Shown: positions 9,364 to 20,944 of the stretch, piece by piece
Position numbering within the stretch: the stretch's first letter is position 1
How the letters are laid out: each line of letters starts with the position of its first letter
Assembly (NCBI RefSeq): GCF_002575655.3
Contig: NC_053036.3
Span: forward strand, 648,541,387-648,605,386
Length of the DNA stretch: 64,000 nucleotides
DNA from: Aegilops tauschii subsp. strangulata
Taxonomy: Eukaryota > Streptophyta > Magnoliopsida > Poales > Poaceae
Direction: 5' to 3'
The notes under the pieces: model-generated
The model's input: the letters and a program-made list of their open reading frames with translations, nothing else
Told to the model about the DNA's origin: nothing
Databases searched by the model: none
Program-made: the position numbers and the translations under genes

Positions 9364-11876
9364 TCATATCCCATGATAGTTTTGTAAGTCCCAAAGATCA
9401 CCGGCTTCACTCTGAAATTAAAGGGAGACATAACTGATTACACAAGAAATCATATTGCTTAACACTGAATTCAAGGAATTTTAGACATGATAAGTGGAAT
9501 ACCGTCAATAAACGAGCATAGTACCCATACTCTTGCAACCCATTTGCACTTGTTCCAGCCATTTGCTCTATAGGTGATTGGTATTGTGCTAGTGGAATGT
9601 CATTCTCTCTTCTCTATGAAAAGAAAACCGAGCAAATGTTAGTCTTTTTAGCAAGTACTCTGGTTAGATAGGTGGAAGAGATTTACCGGATGAGTTTGAT
9701 TTTTTGGTACAACTTTATTTGTCTCCTTTTTATTGGGGTGCTGGTTGTCAAGCCATGATTTCTTTCGTCTCGGATTCTTCTTCGGAATTTCTTTTTTCTT
9801 TAGGCAAGCGGCCTGTAGACAATCCTCTGGTTCTTTAGATATATCTTCAGTTGTGCATGTAGTAGTAGGAGCTTTTTCTTCAACTTGCTTCCTAAGAATC
9901 CTCAAAGCATCATCTACTAGTTTGATGCACTCTTTTGATGCAACTGCTTGGGAAGCTATGCCATGGAGATCGTGCATGAAAAACTTCAACTGTTGCCTAT
10001 CTTCCGATCTAGGGTCTTCCAAAACAATGTTTCTATGACTGTTTTGAATAGTTCCACTTCATGCTTCTCGAGTCCATCGCTTCAAAATATAGTGGCCTGG
10101 AAGATATTTAATATTCATGACATCAAGGGCTTTCAAAGCATGACTACACAATATACCAACTCTTTCAAATTGCCCACAATTGCATAGAACCTTTTGCATT
10201 CTTCTTCATATGAAAATTCTGGGTCAAGACTTGCAATCACAACAGTATAAACATTGTGTTGTACCGATGGCTTGATGTATGCTGAGATGGATCTTTCATA
10301 TTCATTCTGAAAATATTCAAATATGCATGGTGTGTAAACTTTGCTCGTTTGTATTACCATAGGAGTCCTCATTCTGACTCTAGGTAATTTTTTCCTAGAC
10401 TCATATTCCTCATTTACCTCATTATCTCTTTTTCCTTGCACAACCCTCTCTACGTGCTTGAAAAACCGAAGGATGTCAAGAGCAGACTTTAGATGGTCTT
10501 TCAAGTCACTGTTCAAGCTCTCACTTAATTGTGTGCTTCTCATGCCTATAGTGTAAGCATTCCTCATGTAACATCTTGCCCATTTCTCTTTTACTTTGTA
10601 GATGCTGTCCAACCAAGTTTGTGTTTCCACATTGCTTCTTATGGACTTGAAAGCGTCTTCAAAGGCTTCCTCTTCCTCATACTTGTACATGCAAGCACTG
10701 AAATCAGCAAGTACATTTGGTCCATCCTCGTCTTTTTTCTTATGAGGTAAGTGCCTGATGGCATTTTGCATTATGTGAAAAGTGCACAACCCATGCCATG
10801 CTTCGGTAAATACTGCCTGAATTGCATTATCCATTGCTACATCTTGATCAATAAAGATTGTCCTTGGTTGTTTTTTGTTATGCACTGATAGGAACGTGTT
10901 GAACAACCATTTGAATGATTCAAATGTCTCATCATATAAAAGTGCAGCACCAAAAATGACCATTTCTCTGAAATGGTTGAACCCAACAAACACACCAAAG
11001 GGTCTGTACTCTTTGTTTGTCCCAAATGTTGTATCAAAGGTAACAACATCACCGAAATGAGCATAGTCATTTATCATCCTTGCATCAGCCCAGAAGATAT
11101 TTGCTATATTTTCATCGCAATCTAGTGGCATGTCATATTCAAATGCAGGATTCTCATTCTTTTTATCTCTAAAATACTTGAGCATACTTCCAGCTTCACC
11201 ATACATCAGGTCCCTTTGTCGCTTGGTTCGGAAGTGGTTCTTGCGATCACGACATGTGTAGCCAAGGTTTAGTGGACCACCAACTTGTCGACTTGCTAGC
11301 TCATGGGCTTTTCTAGGTACAATTCCTGAATCATCTGTTGTTTCAATTTCAAATGCTTGCAAGGCCGAAATCTTCCTCTGTGATGGCATCAAGTGGCTGG
11401 TCCCAAGTAATTGCAAGACATGGTTGTGTTCAACAACTAACTCATGCACCTCATAATTTCCTGCTTCTCGGTCTATAGTAATTCCCATTCGAACATTGCA
11501 GCCGGTCCTTGTTTCTGCACGAGGACGCTTTGTACTATTATCCCTTTTGTCTTTTCTTCTGTAGCCCTCATTGGAACAAACATATCTTGCTGAAGTGATT
11601 ACTCCATCGAGTTTGCTCTTGTTTTCATAATTTATCCTTACATCAAAACCAATATGACCTCCATAACATGTCCAAAAGTTCCAAGCCTCTTTTGTGGAAT
11701 TGAATTTCATACCAATCTGAGGCATCCAACTAGGAACCACATTTTTCCTATAAAAATTACACATAAATTATTTGTTTGTATGTTTACACTACAATCATAA
11801 GGTGATATGACCTGAGAATTTAACAAAACTGTCGGTACCTGTTAGCATCCTCATTAGAGCTAGTCATATTCTCCAT
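9364..11876 (-). pseudogene. FAR1/FHY3-like MULE transposase, four exons, one frameshift and one nonsense codon
   Basis: Proposed exons: 11876-11839, 11747-9687, 9613-9503 and 9411-9364, all with GT..AG borders and consistent phases (~752 residues if the break is ignored). The order is a FAR1 DNA-binding domain (YVCSNEGYR, TGCNVRM, HNH), a MULE DDE core (VVTFDTTF; FIDQDVAMDNAI; CTFHIMQN; LSESLNSDL) and a SWIM zinc finger (CNCGQ..LCSH). The A-run read from 10195-10192 is one base short, shifting the frame just before the SWIM finger, so the direct reading stops near 10133. A TGA at 10059-10061 follows, one change from CGA. FAR1-type sequences can be domesticated light-signalling factors, but this copy sits between transposon ends with a target duplication, so it is a mobile-element gene. 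Confidence 0.88.
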
Positions 11877-12285
11877 TAGACTTTCTCTTCTTTTTTGTTG
11901 CTAGGAGAAGGACAACAAAAGGGAGATCATCTGCATTAATCTCCTGTAAACTTGATGAGCAAATCATCTATCTTACAAGTAAATATTTGAATATATTCAT
12001 GCATTTTATCTTGAGCTTGTCCAAAACAATAGAGATCACTTCTATTAAAATTATTTTTTTCACTCTAACATAATCTAAAAGGTGCAGAAAATAAGTTTTG
12101 CATCTTGCCCTTATCATCCTCCATTTAAGAAAATAGTACCATAGCAAACTCAATCTACAAATTGTGTGCCTTCAGAATATGAATACAGTTAGAGCATATG
12201 TCACATACCTTGAGATTAATTGTCTTCTTTTTTGTTGCTAGAAGAAGGAAGGCAAAAGGGAGATAATCTTCATCGCCTACGGATC

Positions 12286-12437
12286 AGCTTGCCTTGGTTT
12301 CGCTCTGAACATGGAGGATGATCAGAAGAAAGATAGGGCAAAAGGGAGTTGATCTGCGCCAGGGTTCGGCTCCTTAGCTTGCCTTGGTTGCGCTCTGAAC
12401 ATGGAGGACGATCAGAAGAAAGATAGGGCAAAAGGAG
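12286..12437. repeat. Two-copy tandem repeat, 90-bp period, inside the MULE
   Basis: Copies start at 12286 and 12376 (AGCTTGCCTTGGTTkCGCTC...) and run about 62 bp before diverging. Just before the second copy (12363-12376) is GGGTTCGGCTCCT, the first 13 bases of the element's own terminal repeat. Confidence 0.75.
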
Positions 12438-12679
12438 GAACAAGGAAGATGAGCGGGACAAATGCAAAGAGGTCGCTGTTTGGCGCCAAGGCGATTATCA
12501 GGGTGTGTTTTGTTTGGCGCTAATGTGAGTATCTTCGTGGTTCTGTTTGGCGGCAATCCTGCAGCCGTAGGAGATTTTGTACCACATAATTAGCTGTTTG
12601 TTTCCATTTATTAACAGAATCAAGTGGGGGTACTGAGAGTCGTCAGATTTAAATGGACGGCTAATGTGAGTTGGTACCG

Positions 12680-12720
12680 TACCCGTGCAGTAATAACGTG
12701 ACTGCAGAGGAGCCGAACCC
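12680..12720 (-). repeat. MULE right terminal inverted repeat
   Basis: Reverse complement of the left end; followed directly by the 9-bp target duplication copy at 12721-12729. Confidence 0.9.
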
Positions 12721-12729
12721 TCGGCTGTC

Positions 12730-13510
12730 CTGCCATCCTCCTGCGCCACCCGTCCACCTCTCCCCGAGCTTCGCAGGGGCAGGTGAACGCTGCCACCTCA
12801 TCGTGCTCATGCATCTTCTCTGGCGCACGCCAACCGTTCGACGCATTGACCCAGCAGATGTTTTAGCATCTTGTGGGCGAGACGAGAGTACTGTTATGAA
12901 ATGGCCTGAGTTCCTATCAGATGCTGCTACCGAATTGAACCCTCCTAATAATGTGTTAAATGTTGTTTTTGGTTCATTCAGTTCTTCCCTGTAGTGTTTG
13001 TTCTTGCATGATCTGCCCTTGTTGCTTCTTGTATAATCTGCTTTGTAATTATTCAGTTCTTGCTTCCATATAATCTGCTTCTGTATTCTCTTCTTGTATA
13101 ACCTGCTCTAGTATAATCTGCTCTGCAATGATCTTCTTGTAAATGTTCAGTTTCTGCTTCAATACTCTGTTCTACTTATAATTTGCTCTGTGCTGATTCT
13201 CTTCTTGTGAAAAGTTGCAGTCTGGAGTGCCCTTGGTTCTGGATCAACCTCCTGCAATGGATTCCTGTCCGAGCTCCCTCCTCTTGGCCTGATTTCGGAC
13301 AAGCACGTCACCTTACTCCCCCTTGGCACTCAACTGGGTTCCTGTATTCGTGTCTACAGCCACAGTTCTCACCGTCGTCGCTGGAACCTGCTACTCTGCG
13401 CGTTCGCCTTCCAGGGACAACATGTATGTGTTTTTCTTACTTGTTTTCTTTCGTTTAAGCTGGTCGCCGAAGCAATTCATTAAGGACAGCTTGCTGCTTT
13501 GTTTAGTTGA
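12730..13510 (+). other. Right half of the MULE-interrupted sequence; possible leader or upstream exon of the F-box gene
   Basis: GC-rich to about 13,010, then a T-rich stretch with repeated TATAATCTGCTyTG words (13,020-13,190). Donor-like GTATGT and acceptor-like TTTGTTTAG at about 13,423 and 13,506 suggest an intron just before the F-box exon. The exon assignment is uncertain. Confidence 0.35.
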
Positions 13511-14788
13511 CCGGACTCGACAGCAGAGCACCATGCCGGACAGGAGACCCTGCTCGAGGACCTCCCTGAGGAAATCATTGACAGGATACTCATCCGATTG
13601 CCGCCCAAGGATGTCGGCCGGTGCCGTGCTGTCAGTACGTCGTGGCGCAGTGCCACCTCCATGCCCGAATTTATGCTCGAACACCACCGCCGCCAGCCAT
13701 CGCTCCCCATCATCGACGGGTGCGGGAAGCCTGCCAGTTTCGTCGTCTTCCAAGGCTCTCGCGCTGGCGCCTCCAGTCAACAGCTCTGGCCCTTCATCCC
13801 GGGTTTCAAGCACTACCGTAAAAAACCTCGGCTCTCAGTCGCCTGTGATGGCTTCCTCATCCTCATAGAGGGAAATGAATACTACATCTACAACCCGGTC
13901 ATCGACAAGCGTGCTCTCCTACCGGACCCTCGAGCTAGGAACACTGGGTGGAGAGACATAATTGGTTTCTATCGGCACTAGCCAACTGGAGAATACAGGG
14001 TGCTCTGGGCCGTATTCCGTCGTCTCTCGGTGGTCAGACCCAGCTTATACATCCTCGCAGTGGGATCCGATGAGCGGAGGCACGTCAAAGTCAGAATGCC
14101 AACAGTCTCGTCACCTTCCATGAAACATAAGTTAATGAGCGTGTTGTGCTATTTGAACCATTGTCCACCAGCAGTTCACCACCGTGGCAGCCTGCACTGG
14201 TGTCCTTTTTCTGTTTGTGGTGTCGCCGACATTACTGGAGGCAGCGGAGACATTGTTGTGTTCGACACAGAAGCGGAGTCATTCCGGTGGATGTGCAGTC
14301 CTGACCAGCTGTACCCTAATAGGAGCTTCTTCGATATGAATGGGACACTTGGTTTCTGGGGCAGCTCAATCGAGGGTGATGCAGATGGTTGTTTGAGTTT
14401 CACCACTTTGGATATTTGGGTGATGCAGGACTACAAGGCTGGAATCTGGGATTTCAAGCACCGGATTGACCTGGCAACGGTCGACGCATCACGGCAACTT
14501 TAGCTGACCTCTTGCAAAAGGAAAAAGAAAACACCACTTCATTCAAAAGTGCGATGGTTCAATGATATGGTTGCGCTTAACGAGCGTGAGCTGCTGATCA
14601 TGTTTAATGGTAAGCATGTGTTGCGCTGTGACACTGATGGCAAGGTCTTGGGGTTGGTGAAGATTGGAGAGAGTCAATACTGTATGTCGCTTACTCCCCG
14701 CCGCTTCCAAGAGAGCATTATTCCAATTCCGTCCCTTGAGATGCAAGAAGAAGATGTGGAGACTCCGTTCTCCACGGGGTGTCTCTGA
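13511..14788 (+). pseudogene. F-box protein gene disrupted by two in-frame TAG codons
   Basis: The main exon opens after a TGA at 13508-13510 and ends with TGA at 14786-14788, about 425 codons. An F-box is at its start (LPEEIIDRILIRLPPKDVGRCRAV), followed by the beta-rich C-terminal region typical of the large grass F-box family. F-box proteins are substrate receptors of SCF (SKP1-CUL1) ubiquitin ligases. The frame is otherwise unbroken, but TAG codons lie at 13979-13981 and 14501-14503; the first fits a CAG-to-TAG change. No in-frame ATG precedes the F-box here, so the start is probably in an upstream exon. The intact frame between the stops suggests recent loss of function, or a sequencing error. 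Confidence 0.75.
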
Positions 14789-15834
14789 AGGTTCAAAGAC
14801 TCCTTCCCTGGCTTTCTTTGCCATTGGGCCCAGAGCTTGTCTTTTTTTTTCAGTTATTGCTTTTGGCGGACAGAGTCGCACTCTAGCATTTCCTTAGATG
14901 TTAGATACTGCATTTTTAGTTGCGGAAATGTTATGGTTAGTCTGGATCTCTCCTTGCAAGGCTGGTTGTTCAGAATGCAAACTCTTGAGTATTACTTGTT
15001 GCTTGTAGCACTCGGTTGATCCTGCTGCTTGTGTCACCATGTTTTCATCGGGGCCATGATTGCATATGTAACTGTGTGTATTATGGCAGTCAATTAGCAC
15101 AAATTTGCATCTGATTGTTACCTTGGTGCTGCAAGCTATGATGGAAGAAAGAACCTTTGGTCATGTGGTGGGAGTATTGGCTGGAGTTTAATTTGCTTGC
15201 TGCTTTTTGTTTTGCGTAGAAACGGTCGACTTGAAGGTGTGCAGTCCTGGAGCAAGATAAATACGCGCTTTGTTTTTGGTTCATCTTTCTTACATATGGT
15301 GTCAGTTTTGCCGATTTAAGATAAGAATGCTGAGCTTAGGCACTTTAACAGTTGAGGTGGTGGCCGTAGAGACATCATTTCGGAGTCCACCTCCTCGTCG
15401 GCAGCGAAGAGCCTGATACTTGTGGAAAGTGTCTCGCCGTGAAGCTAAGAGATTTTTTTTCCTTCGTCGGCTGCTGGTTACTACAGTATATCATCATGTT
15501 GGTGTGTGCATGTATGAGCTTGATGTTTTAATAAAGGAGACCACCTTTTTTCCAGAAACAAATAGCAACCATTTGCTTTCTGTACATTTATTTACTTGTT
15601 CGGTTGTAGCGACATTTCTTTCTAGAGTTTTACTAACTGGTTAAGGTATGTTATTTTCAATCCACTTGTTTCTGTTGTTTGAAGTTGAAAACTCTAGAGA
15701 GGTTGTAGAAAAAGATTTTGGTGGCATACTGTAGTAACCAGCAGCCGACTGGATTGAATGTTTAAGACTGCTCCAGACCTTTGTGCATGTATACAACATG
15801 ATTGGGAAAAATTGTATTAACCAGATGGGCTTGA
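14789..15834 (+). other. 3' flank of the F-box pseudogene
   Basis: Probable 3' untranslated and downstream sequence. The segment 15,380-15,760 is repeated in diverged form at about 43,110-43,370, so it belongs to a duplicated block. Confidence 0.45.
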
Positions 15835-15843
15835 CTGAATGGG

Positions 15844-17300
15844 GCTAATTTTTTTTAAATAATACATTTTTTTAATTAATTTTCATAAATATTATGCTGG
15901 GTAAATTTTTTTCAAAAATAATACACCGTCGACCCGCTGCAGGCCGACTGGGCCTAGTCGGCCCACAGCAGGCCGATTGGACTCCAGTCGGCCTACAGCT
16001 GGCCGACTGGCCCCTGTCGGCCCACTGTGGGCTGATTGGGTCCTGTCGGCCCACTGTGGGCCAACTGGAGCTAATTAGCTCGTTGTGGGCTAATTAATTT
16101 TGCAAAAAAAGTAGGCATAAAAAATATGTCTAAAAAATGTTAATTATGTAATTAAAAAATGTTAAACGTGTATAAAAAAATGTTTCTGATGTATACAAAA
16201 AATGTACAATATATATGCAAAAACGTTGACATAAAAAATATGTTTTAAAAAGTGTTAAGCATGTATTTAAAGTTGTTAAATGTGTGTATAAAAATTGTTC
16301 CTTATTTATACAAAAAATATAGAATGTGTATGAAAAAAAGTTGACACCAAAAAAATATGTTTGAAAAATATGTTTAAAAAGTTGACATTTTTCAAATACA
16401 TGATTAAAAGTTGTTAAATGTGTGTATAAAAAATGTTTCTTATCTATTCAAAAAATATAGAATGTGTATGAAAAAAAGTTGACACCAAAAAAATATGTTT
16501 GAAAAAAATGTTCCAGTTCCATACAAAAAGAGCAACCAATCATACTTAGGTCCGTGATGCTCCCATACCGGATCCGGAGCTGGAACATTTTTGTATACAG
16601 GTTTAACCTTTTATTCCAATACATGAAACATTTTTGTGTACTCGTTGAACATTTTTTCAAATAGATGATTAACATTTTTTTCAAACATATTTTTTTGGTG
16701 TCAACTTTTTTCGTACACATTCTATATTTTTTGTATAGATAAGGAACATTTTTTCAAATACATGATTAACATTTTTTTTCAAACATACTTTTTTGGTGTC
16801 AACTTTTTTTCATACACATTCTATATTTTTTGTATAAATAAGGAAATTTTTTATACACACATTTAATAATTTTTAAATACATGCTTAACACTTTTTAAAA
16901 CATATTTTTTATGTCAACTTTTTTGCATATATATTCTACATTTTTTGTATACATCAGGAACATTTTTTTATACACGTTTAACATTTTTTAATTACGTAAT
17001 TAATATTTTTTAAAACATATATTCTTTATGCCTACTTTTTTTGCAAAAACAATTAGCCCACAGCGAGCCAATTAGCTCCAGTCGGCCTACAGCTGGCCGA
17101 CAGGACCCAATCAGCCCACAGTGGGCCGACAGGGGCCAGTCGGTCAGCTGTAGGCCGACTGGAGTCCAATCGGCCTGCTGTGGGCCGACTAGGCCCACTC
17201 GGCCTGCAGCGGGCCGACGGTGTATTATTTTTGAAGTTTTTTTATCCAGCGTAATATTTATGAAAATTAATAAAAAAATGTATTACTTAAAAAAAATAGC
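15844..17300. mobile_element. 1,457-bp foldback (long inverted repeat) element with 9-bp target duplication
   Basis: Left arm 15844 to about 16,510 and right arm about 16,670-17300 are near-complete reverse complements over ~630 bp, leaving a loop of about 160 bp. The element is flanked by CTGAATGGG at 15835-15843 and 17301-17309. The 9-bp duplication and long inverted ends fit a non-autonomous Mutator-like element. Each arm holds a block of ~20-bp GC-rich words built on GTCGGCC/GGCCGAC (15,930-16,090 and 17,050-17,220), then AT-rich AAAAAATGTT words. Open frames here are by-products of these repeats. Confidence 0.9.
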
Positions 17301-17309
17301 CTGAATGGG

Positions 17310-17849
17310 CCTCCTCAAAACCTTGAAGGAGGGGCTACTAGCATGTATGGTCAGACATGTCTATAGCAAGTATGGCTCTGGTACATACATAGTTTTTTCT
17401 TTTCTTTTCTGAGGGGTTGGTACACCTAGCTATATACAGATGTTACTTCAAATGACTTGTTGTCAAGGATGGTTACGCCAGGCCCACTAAATTTCTAATT
17501 GGATTAATTTTATTTTTTGTTAGAATTTGTAGGATTTCTCCCTTCCTAGCACATCTCATCTTACAATCGAAGTGAAAACTTGCTGAAGAGTATCAACTAG
17601 GAATAGCGAGGTACTAGCTAGCTGGGCAGGGACTCATCATCCTTGTTACATTTCCTGAAAGGTACCACAAAACTCAACCTAGAGGGTACCAAAATGTAGG
17701 GATTGTCTCTTGTCTTCTTGTTTGGAGTTTAATATTTTAAAGGTTGTACACAGTTACCTTTGAACATCCACAAACTTTTTCAAAATTTATTATCCTTCAA
17801 AATTTAAGTTTCGTAGCATCTAAGCAATGGGAGCACCAAATATTTACCC
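17310..17849. other. Intergenic, no gene recognised
   Basis: Continuation of the sequence split by the foldback element. A short word at 17,370-17,395 (AGTATGGCTCTGGTACATAC) also occurs near 43,385. Confidence 0.4.
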
Positions 17850-18745
17850 CCACATACGAGCGGTCTAAAAGCATCTATACCATATCCCATAAACGGGCCA
17901 TCCGGAATAATAACCGCCGGTTTACGGGATGTGGGCGATTTTTCCAGCCCGAATAGATGCCGCAAAATCGGCCATCTCGAATATATTTTTTTGGCCTGAT
18001 CATGCATACTTCGTGTCGTTTCTGCCATACCTACGGGATTCGCCACTGTTTTGCCGGATCCCTTTTCCTTGGCGTGAAGGCCATTTCCGCCCGCTTTCGT
18101 TCCCGCTTCACTCCCCGCCGCCACCGCCGCATCTTCCAGCCAGTTCTTGGTGCCCCATGCTGCCCCGCGCCATCCATTAGATCCACCGCCCCACACCGCA
18201 TCTATTCCACCAAATTTGGCAACCAGGGGTGCCCATTTGTGTTCGCAGGCTAGTGGCCATCACCGGCGCCATGGATCCACCCCGGAGCTTGGCGCGCAGC
18301 CTTGTAGCCGGCGGATCTGGTTGTTTCCGGCGCCGGTGAGGGACAGCCGCGTGCAAGGGAGGAAGGGGTTTTGGCCGGAGGGGAAGCAGAAAGGGGCGAC
18401 CGGCTTTGCTTCGGCTGACGGAGAGAAGAAAGGGGCGCCCGACTTTGCTTCGGCGGAAGGTATGTTCAATGCCTGCCGAATATTTTGATTCAATGTTGAC
18501 CGCGAGAAATTCATGGTCGGACATCTTTTTAGATGGATTGGAGTTTGTCTACGTCATCGTCTTTGTCGGATGATTCAAACATAGAAGAGATGATCTTGCA
18601 CGACGATGTCGACAACCTAGTGTTGTTGCATCTCGTGGACAAATTTGAGAAGGGCCCGGAGAGAAAGCGTCGCAGATCCACGGTTGGTCAGCTATACATT
18701 CCCCGCAACCGAGTTCTCGGCGAAAAGATGCTCATGAATGAATGA
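17850..18745 (+). pseudogene. PIF/Harbinger transposon remnant with truncated transposase start
   Basis: An ORF at 18533-18745 (70 codons) matches the conserved start of grass Harbinger-type nuclease proteins: a Ser/Asp-rich leader, an LHDDVDNLVLLHLV helix, then STVGQLYIPRNRVLG. The catalytic part is absent, because a stop follows the LMNE residues. The preceding GC-rich region resembles the 5' side of such elements and has a partly palindromic word at 17,870-17,960. The element ends were not resolved. Confidence 0.55.
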
Positions 18746-18789
18746 AACAACCTACGTACTGCCCTTTGATAGCAGAGATTTTGATCCCA

Positions 18790-19157
18790 TACATGAGGGG
18801 CAAATAGGTCTTTTCAGGTGTCATTTAGCACCGTTAAGACTCAAAATGGACGACAATGTCATAAAGGGCTTAAAATTTAGACTCCGTGTTAGATAAGGCA
18901 GGGAAAAGTTTTTCGGTGTCAAATAAGAAAACAAATTTTAGAATAATGTTAAATAAGGAATTCTCTCCCAAAATTAAGGTTCACGGTTTCAACCTGTGCG
19001 CGGGCACATCCTGGTCCTTCTTAGGTGCTCCTAACCAACTCATGCTTTCTCTCATGGCACGTCATGATTCAATATTTGGTTTTGCTAGTGTTACTTATGC
19101 AAGAGAAAAAGATTTTTGCATCATTGGATTTTGAGAGAAGTTCATCTTACAACCTTG
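18790..19157 (+). repeat. Copy A (left part) of a duplicated ~0.9-kb repeat unit, interrupted by the solo LTR
   Basis: This 368-bp piece matches 37,030-37,400 in the same orientation, for example GGCAAATAGGTCTTTTCA and TAAGGAATTCTCT. Its continuation is at 36,378-36,900, on the other side of the 17.2-kb nest. The tandem duplication therefore predates the insertions. Confidence 0.75.
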
Positions 19158-19314
19158 TGTTGGGAAACGTAGCATGTAATTTCAAAAAAATTCTACACTC
19201 ACGCAAGATCTATCTAGAAGATGCATAGCAACGAGAGGGGGAGAGTGTGTCCACATACCCTCGTAGACCGAAAGCGGAAGCGTTTGACAACGCGGTTGAT
19301 GTAGTCAAACTTCT

Positions 19315-20944
19315 TGTTGGAAATATGCCCTAGAGGCAATAATAAAATGGTTATTATTATATTTCCTTGTTCATGATAATTGTCTATTGTTCATGCTTTA
19401 ATTGTGTTATCCGGAAATCGTAATACATGTGTGAATACATAGATCATAACATGTCCCTAGTGAGCCTCTAGTTGACTAGCTCGCTGATCAATAGATGGTT
19501 ACGGTTTCCTGACCATGGACATTGGATGTCATTGATAACGGGATCACATCATTAGGAGAATGATGTGATGGACAAGACCCAATCCTAAGCATAGCACTAG
19601 ATTGTGTAGTTCGTTTGCTAAAGCTTTTCTAATGTCAAGTATCATTTCCTTAGACCATGAGATCGTGCAACTCCCGGATACCGTAGGAATGCTTTGGGTG
19701 TACCAAACGTCACAACGTAACTGGGTGGCTATAAAGGTGCACTACAGGTATCTCCGAAAGTGTCTGTTGGGTTGGCTCGGATCGAGACTGGGATCATGCA
19801 TTACGGAACGAGTAAAGTGACTTGCCGGTAACGAGATTGAACGAGGTATTGGGATACCGACGATCGAATCTCGGGCAAGTAAAGTACCGATTGACAAAGG
19901 GAATTGTATACGGGATTGCTTGAATCCTCGACATCGTGGTTCATCCGATGAGATCATCATGGAACATGTGGGAGCCAACATGGGTATCCAGATCCCGCTG
20001 TTGGTTATTGGCTAGAGAGGTGTCTCGGTCATGTCTGCATGATTCCCGAACCCGTAGGGTCTACACACTTAAGGTTCGATGACGCTAGGGTTATAAGGAA
20101 GGTTTGTATGTGATTACCGAATGTTGTTCGGAGTCCCGGATGAGATCCCGGGCGTCACGAGGAGTTCCGGAATGGTCCGGAGGTAAAGATTTATATATGG
20201 GAAGTCACCATACGGTCACCGGAAATATTCGGGGGTATACCGGTATTGTACCGGGACCACCGGAGGGGTTCCGGGGGTCCACCGGGAGGGTCCACCTGCC
20301 CCGGAGGGCCTTATGGGCTGTAGGTGGAAGGGAACCAGCCCTTAGTGGGCTGGGCGCCAACCCCCCTAGGGCCCATGCGCCTAGGGTTTGGGGGGGACCC
20401 TAAAGGGGGGGCGCCCCCCTTGCTTGGGGGGCAAGCTCCCTCCCCCCTTGGCCGCCGCCCCCCCTCTAGATCTCATCTAGAGGGTCCGGCCCCCTTCCCC
20501 CTTCTCCCTATAAATAGAGGGGTGAGGGGAGGGCTGCAGCAACACATCCAAGGCGCAGCCCCTCCCCTCCCCAACACCTCTCCTCCTCCGCGTGTGCTTG
20601 GCGAAGCCCTGCCGGAGAACTGTCACTCCACCACCACCACGCCGTCGTGCTGCTGTTGGAGCCTTCTTCCTCAACCTCTCCCTCCTCCTTGCTGGATCAA
20701 GGCGTGGGAGACGTCACCGCTCCGTACGTGTGTTGAACGCGGAGGTGCCATCCGTTCGGCGCTTGGATCATCGGTGATTTGGATCACGACGAGTACGACT
20801 CCATCAACCCCGTTCTCTTGAACGCTTCCGCTCGCGATCTACAAGGGTATGTAGATGCACTCCTCCCCTCTCGTTGCTAGTAAACTCCATAGATTGATCT
20901 TGGTGATGCGTAGAAAATTTTAATTTCTGCAACGATCCCCAACA
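19315..20944 (+). repeat. Angela 5' LTR (with ~93-bp internal deletion)
   Basis: 1,630 bp. Compared with the 3' LTR it lacks the interval between two GGGAT repeats (33532-33536 and 33626-33630); the deletion point is at about 19,790-19,794. It contains a TATAAATAG box at about 20,510. Confidence 0.92.

Larger units (their letters stand above)
7972..12720 (-). mobile_element. Complete Mutator-like (MULE) transposon with FAR1-type transposase
   Basis: Length 4,749 bp. The ends are inverted repeats starting GGGTTCGGCTCCTCTGCAGT: the first 32 bp are identical, and weaker matching goes on to about 60 bp. Identical 9-bp direct repeats TCGGCTGTC flank the element at 7963-7971 and 12721-12729, the hallmark target duplication of the Mutator superfamily. 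The transposase gene lies inside on the minus strand. The first ~800 bp is GC-rich and unlike the rest, and may be captured host DNA. The insertion splits a GC-rich sequence whose halves are at 7,640-7,971 and 12,730-13,010. Confidence 0.93.

Noticed and set aside
10133..11764. Reading the FAR1-like ORF as a complete 543-residue host gene
   Set aside because: The frame ends at a frameshift just before the SWIM finger; spliced exon 1 and exons 3-4 plus terminal repeats show it is a transposase gene.
13391..13868. Overlapping ORFs on both strands around the F-box start
   Set aside because: Out-of-frame readings of the F-box exon; only one frame has family motifs.
15894..17304. Matching ORFs in opposite orientation (15,894-16,097 and 17,010-17,304)
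   Set aside because: Created by the foldback arms; translated GTCGGCC words without a start context or conserved domain.
20104..20821. 99- and 165-codon ORFs repeated at 33,940-34,240
   Set aside because: They lie in both LTR copies of Angela, GC-rich promoter/leader DNA; duplication comes from LTR identity, not from a gene family.
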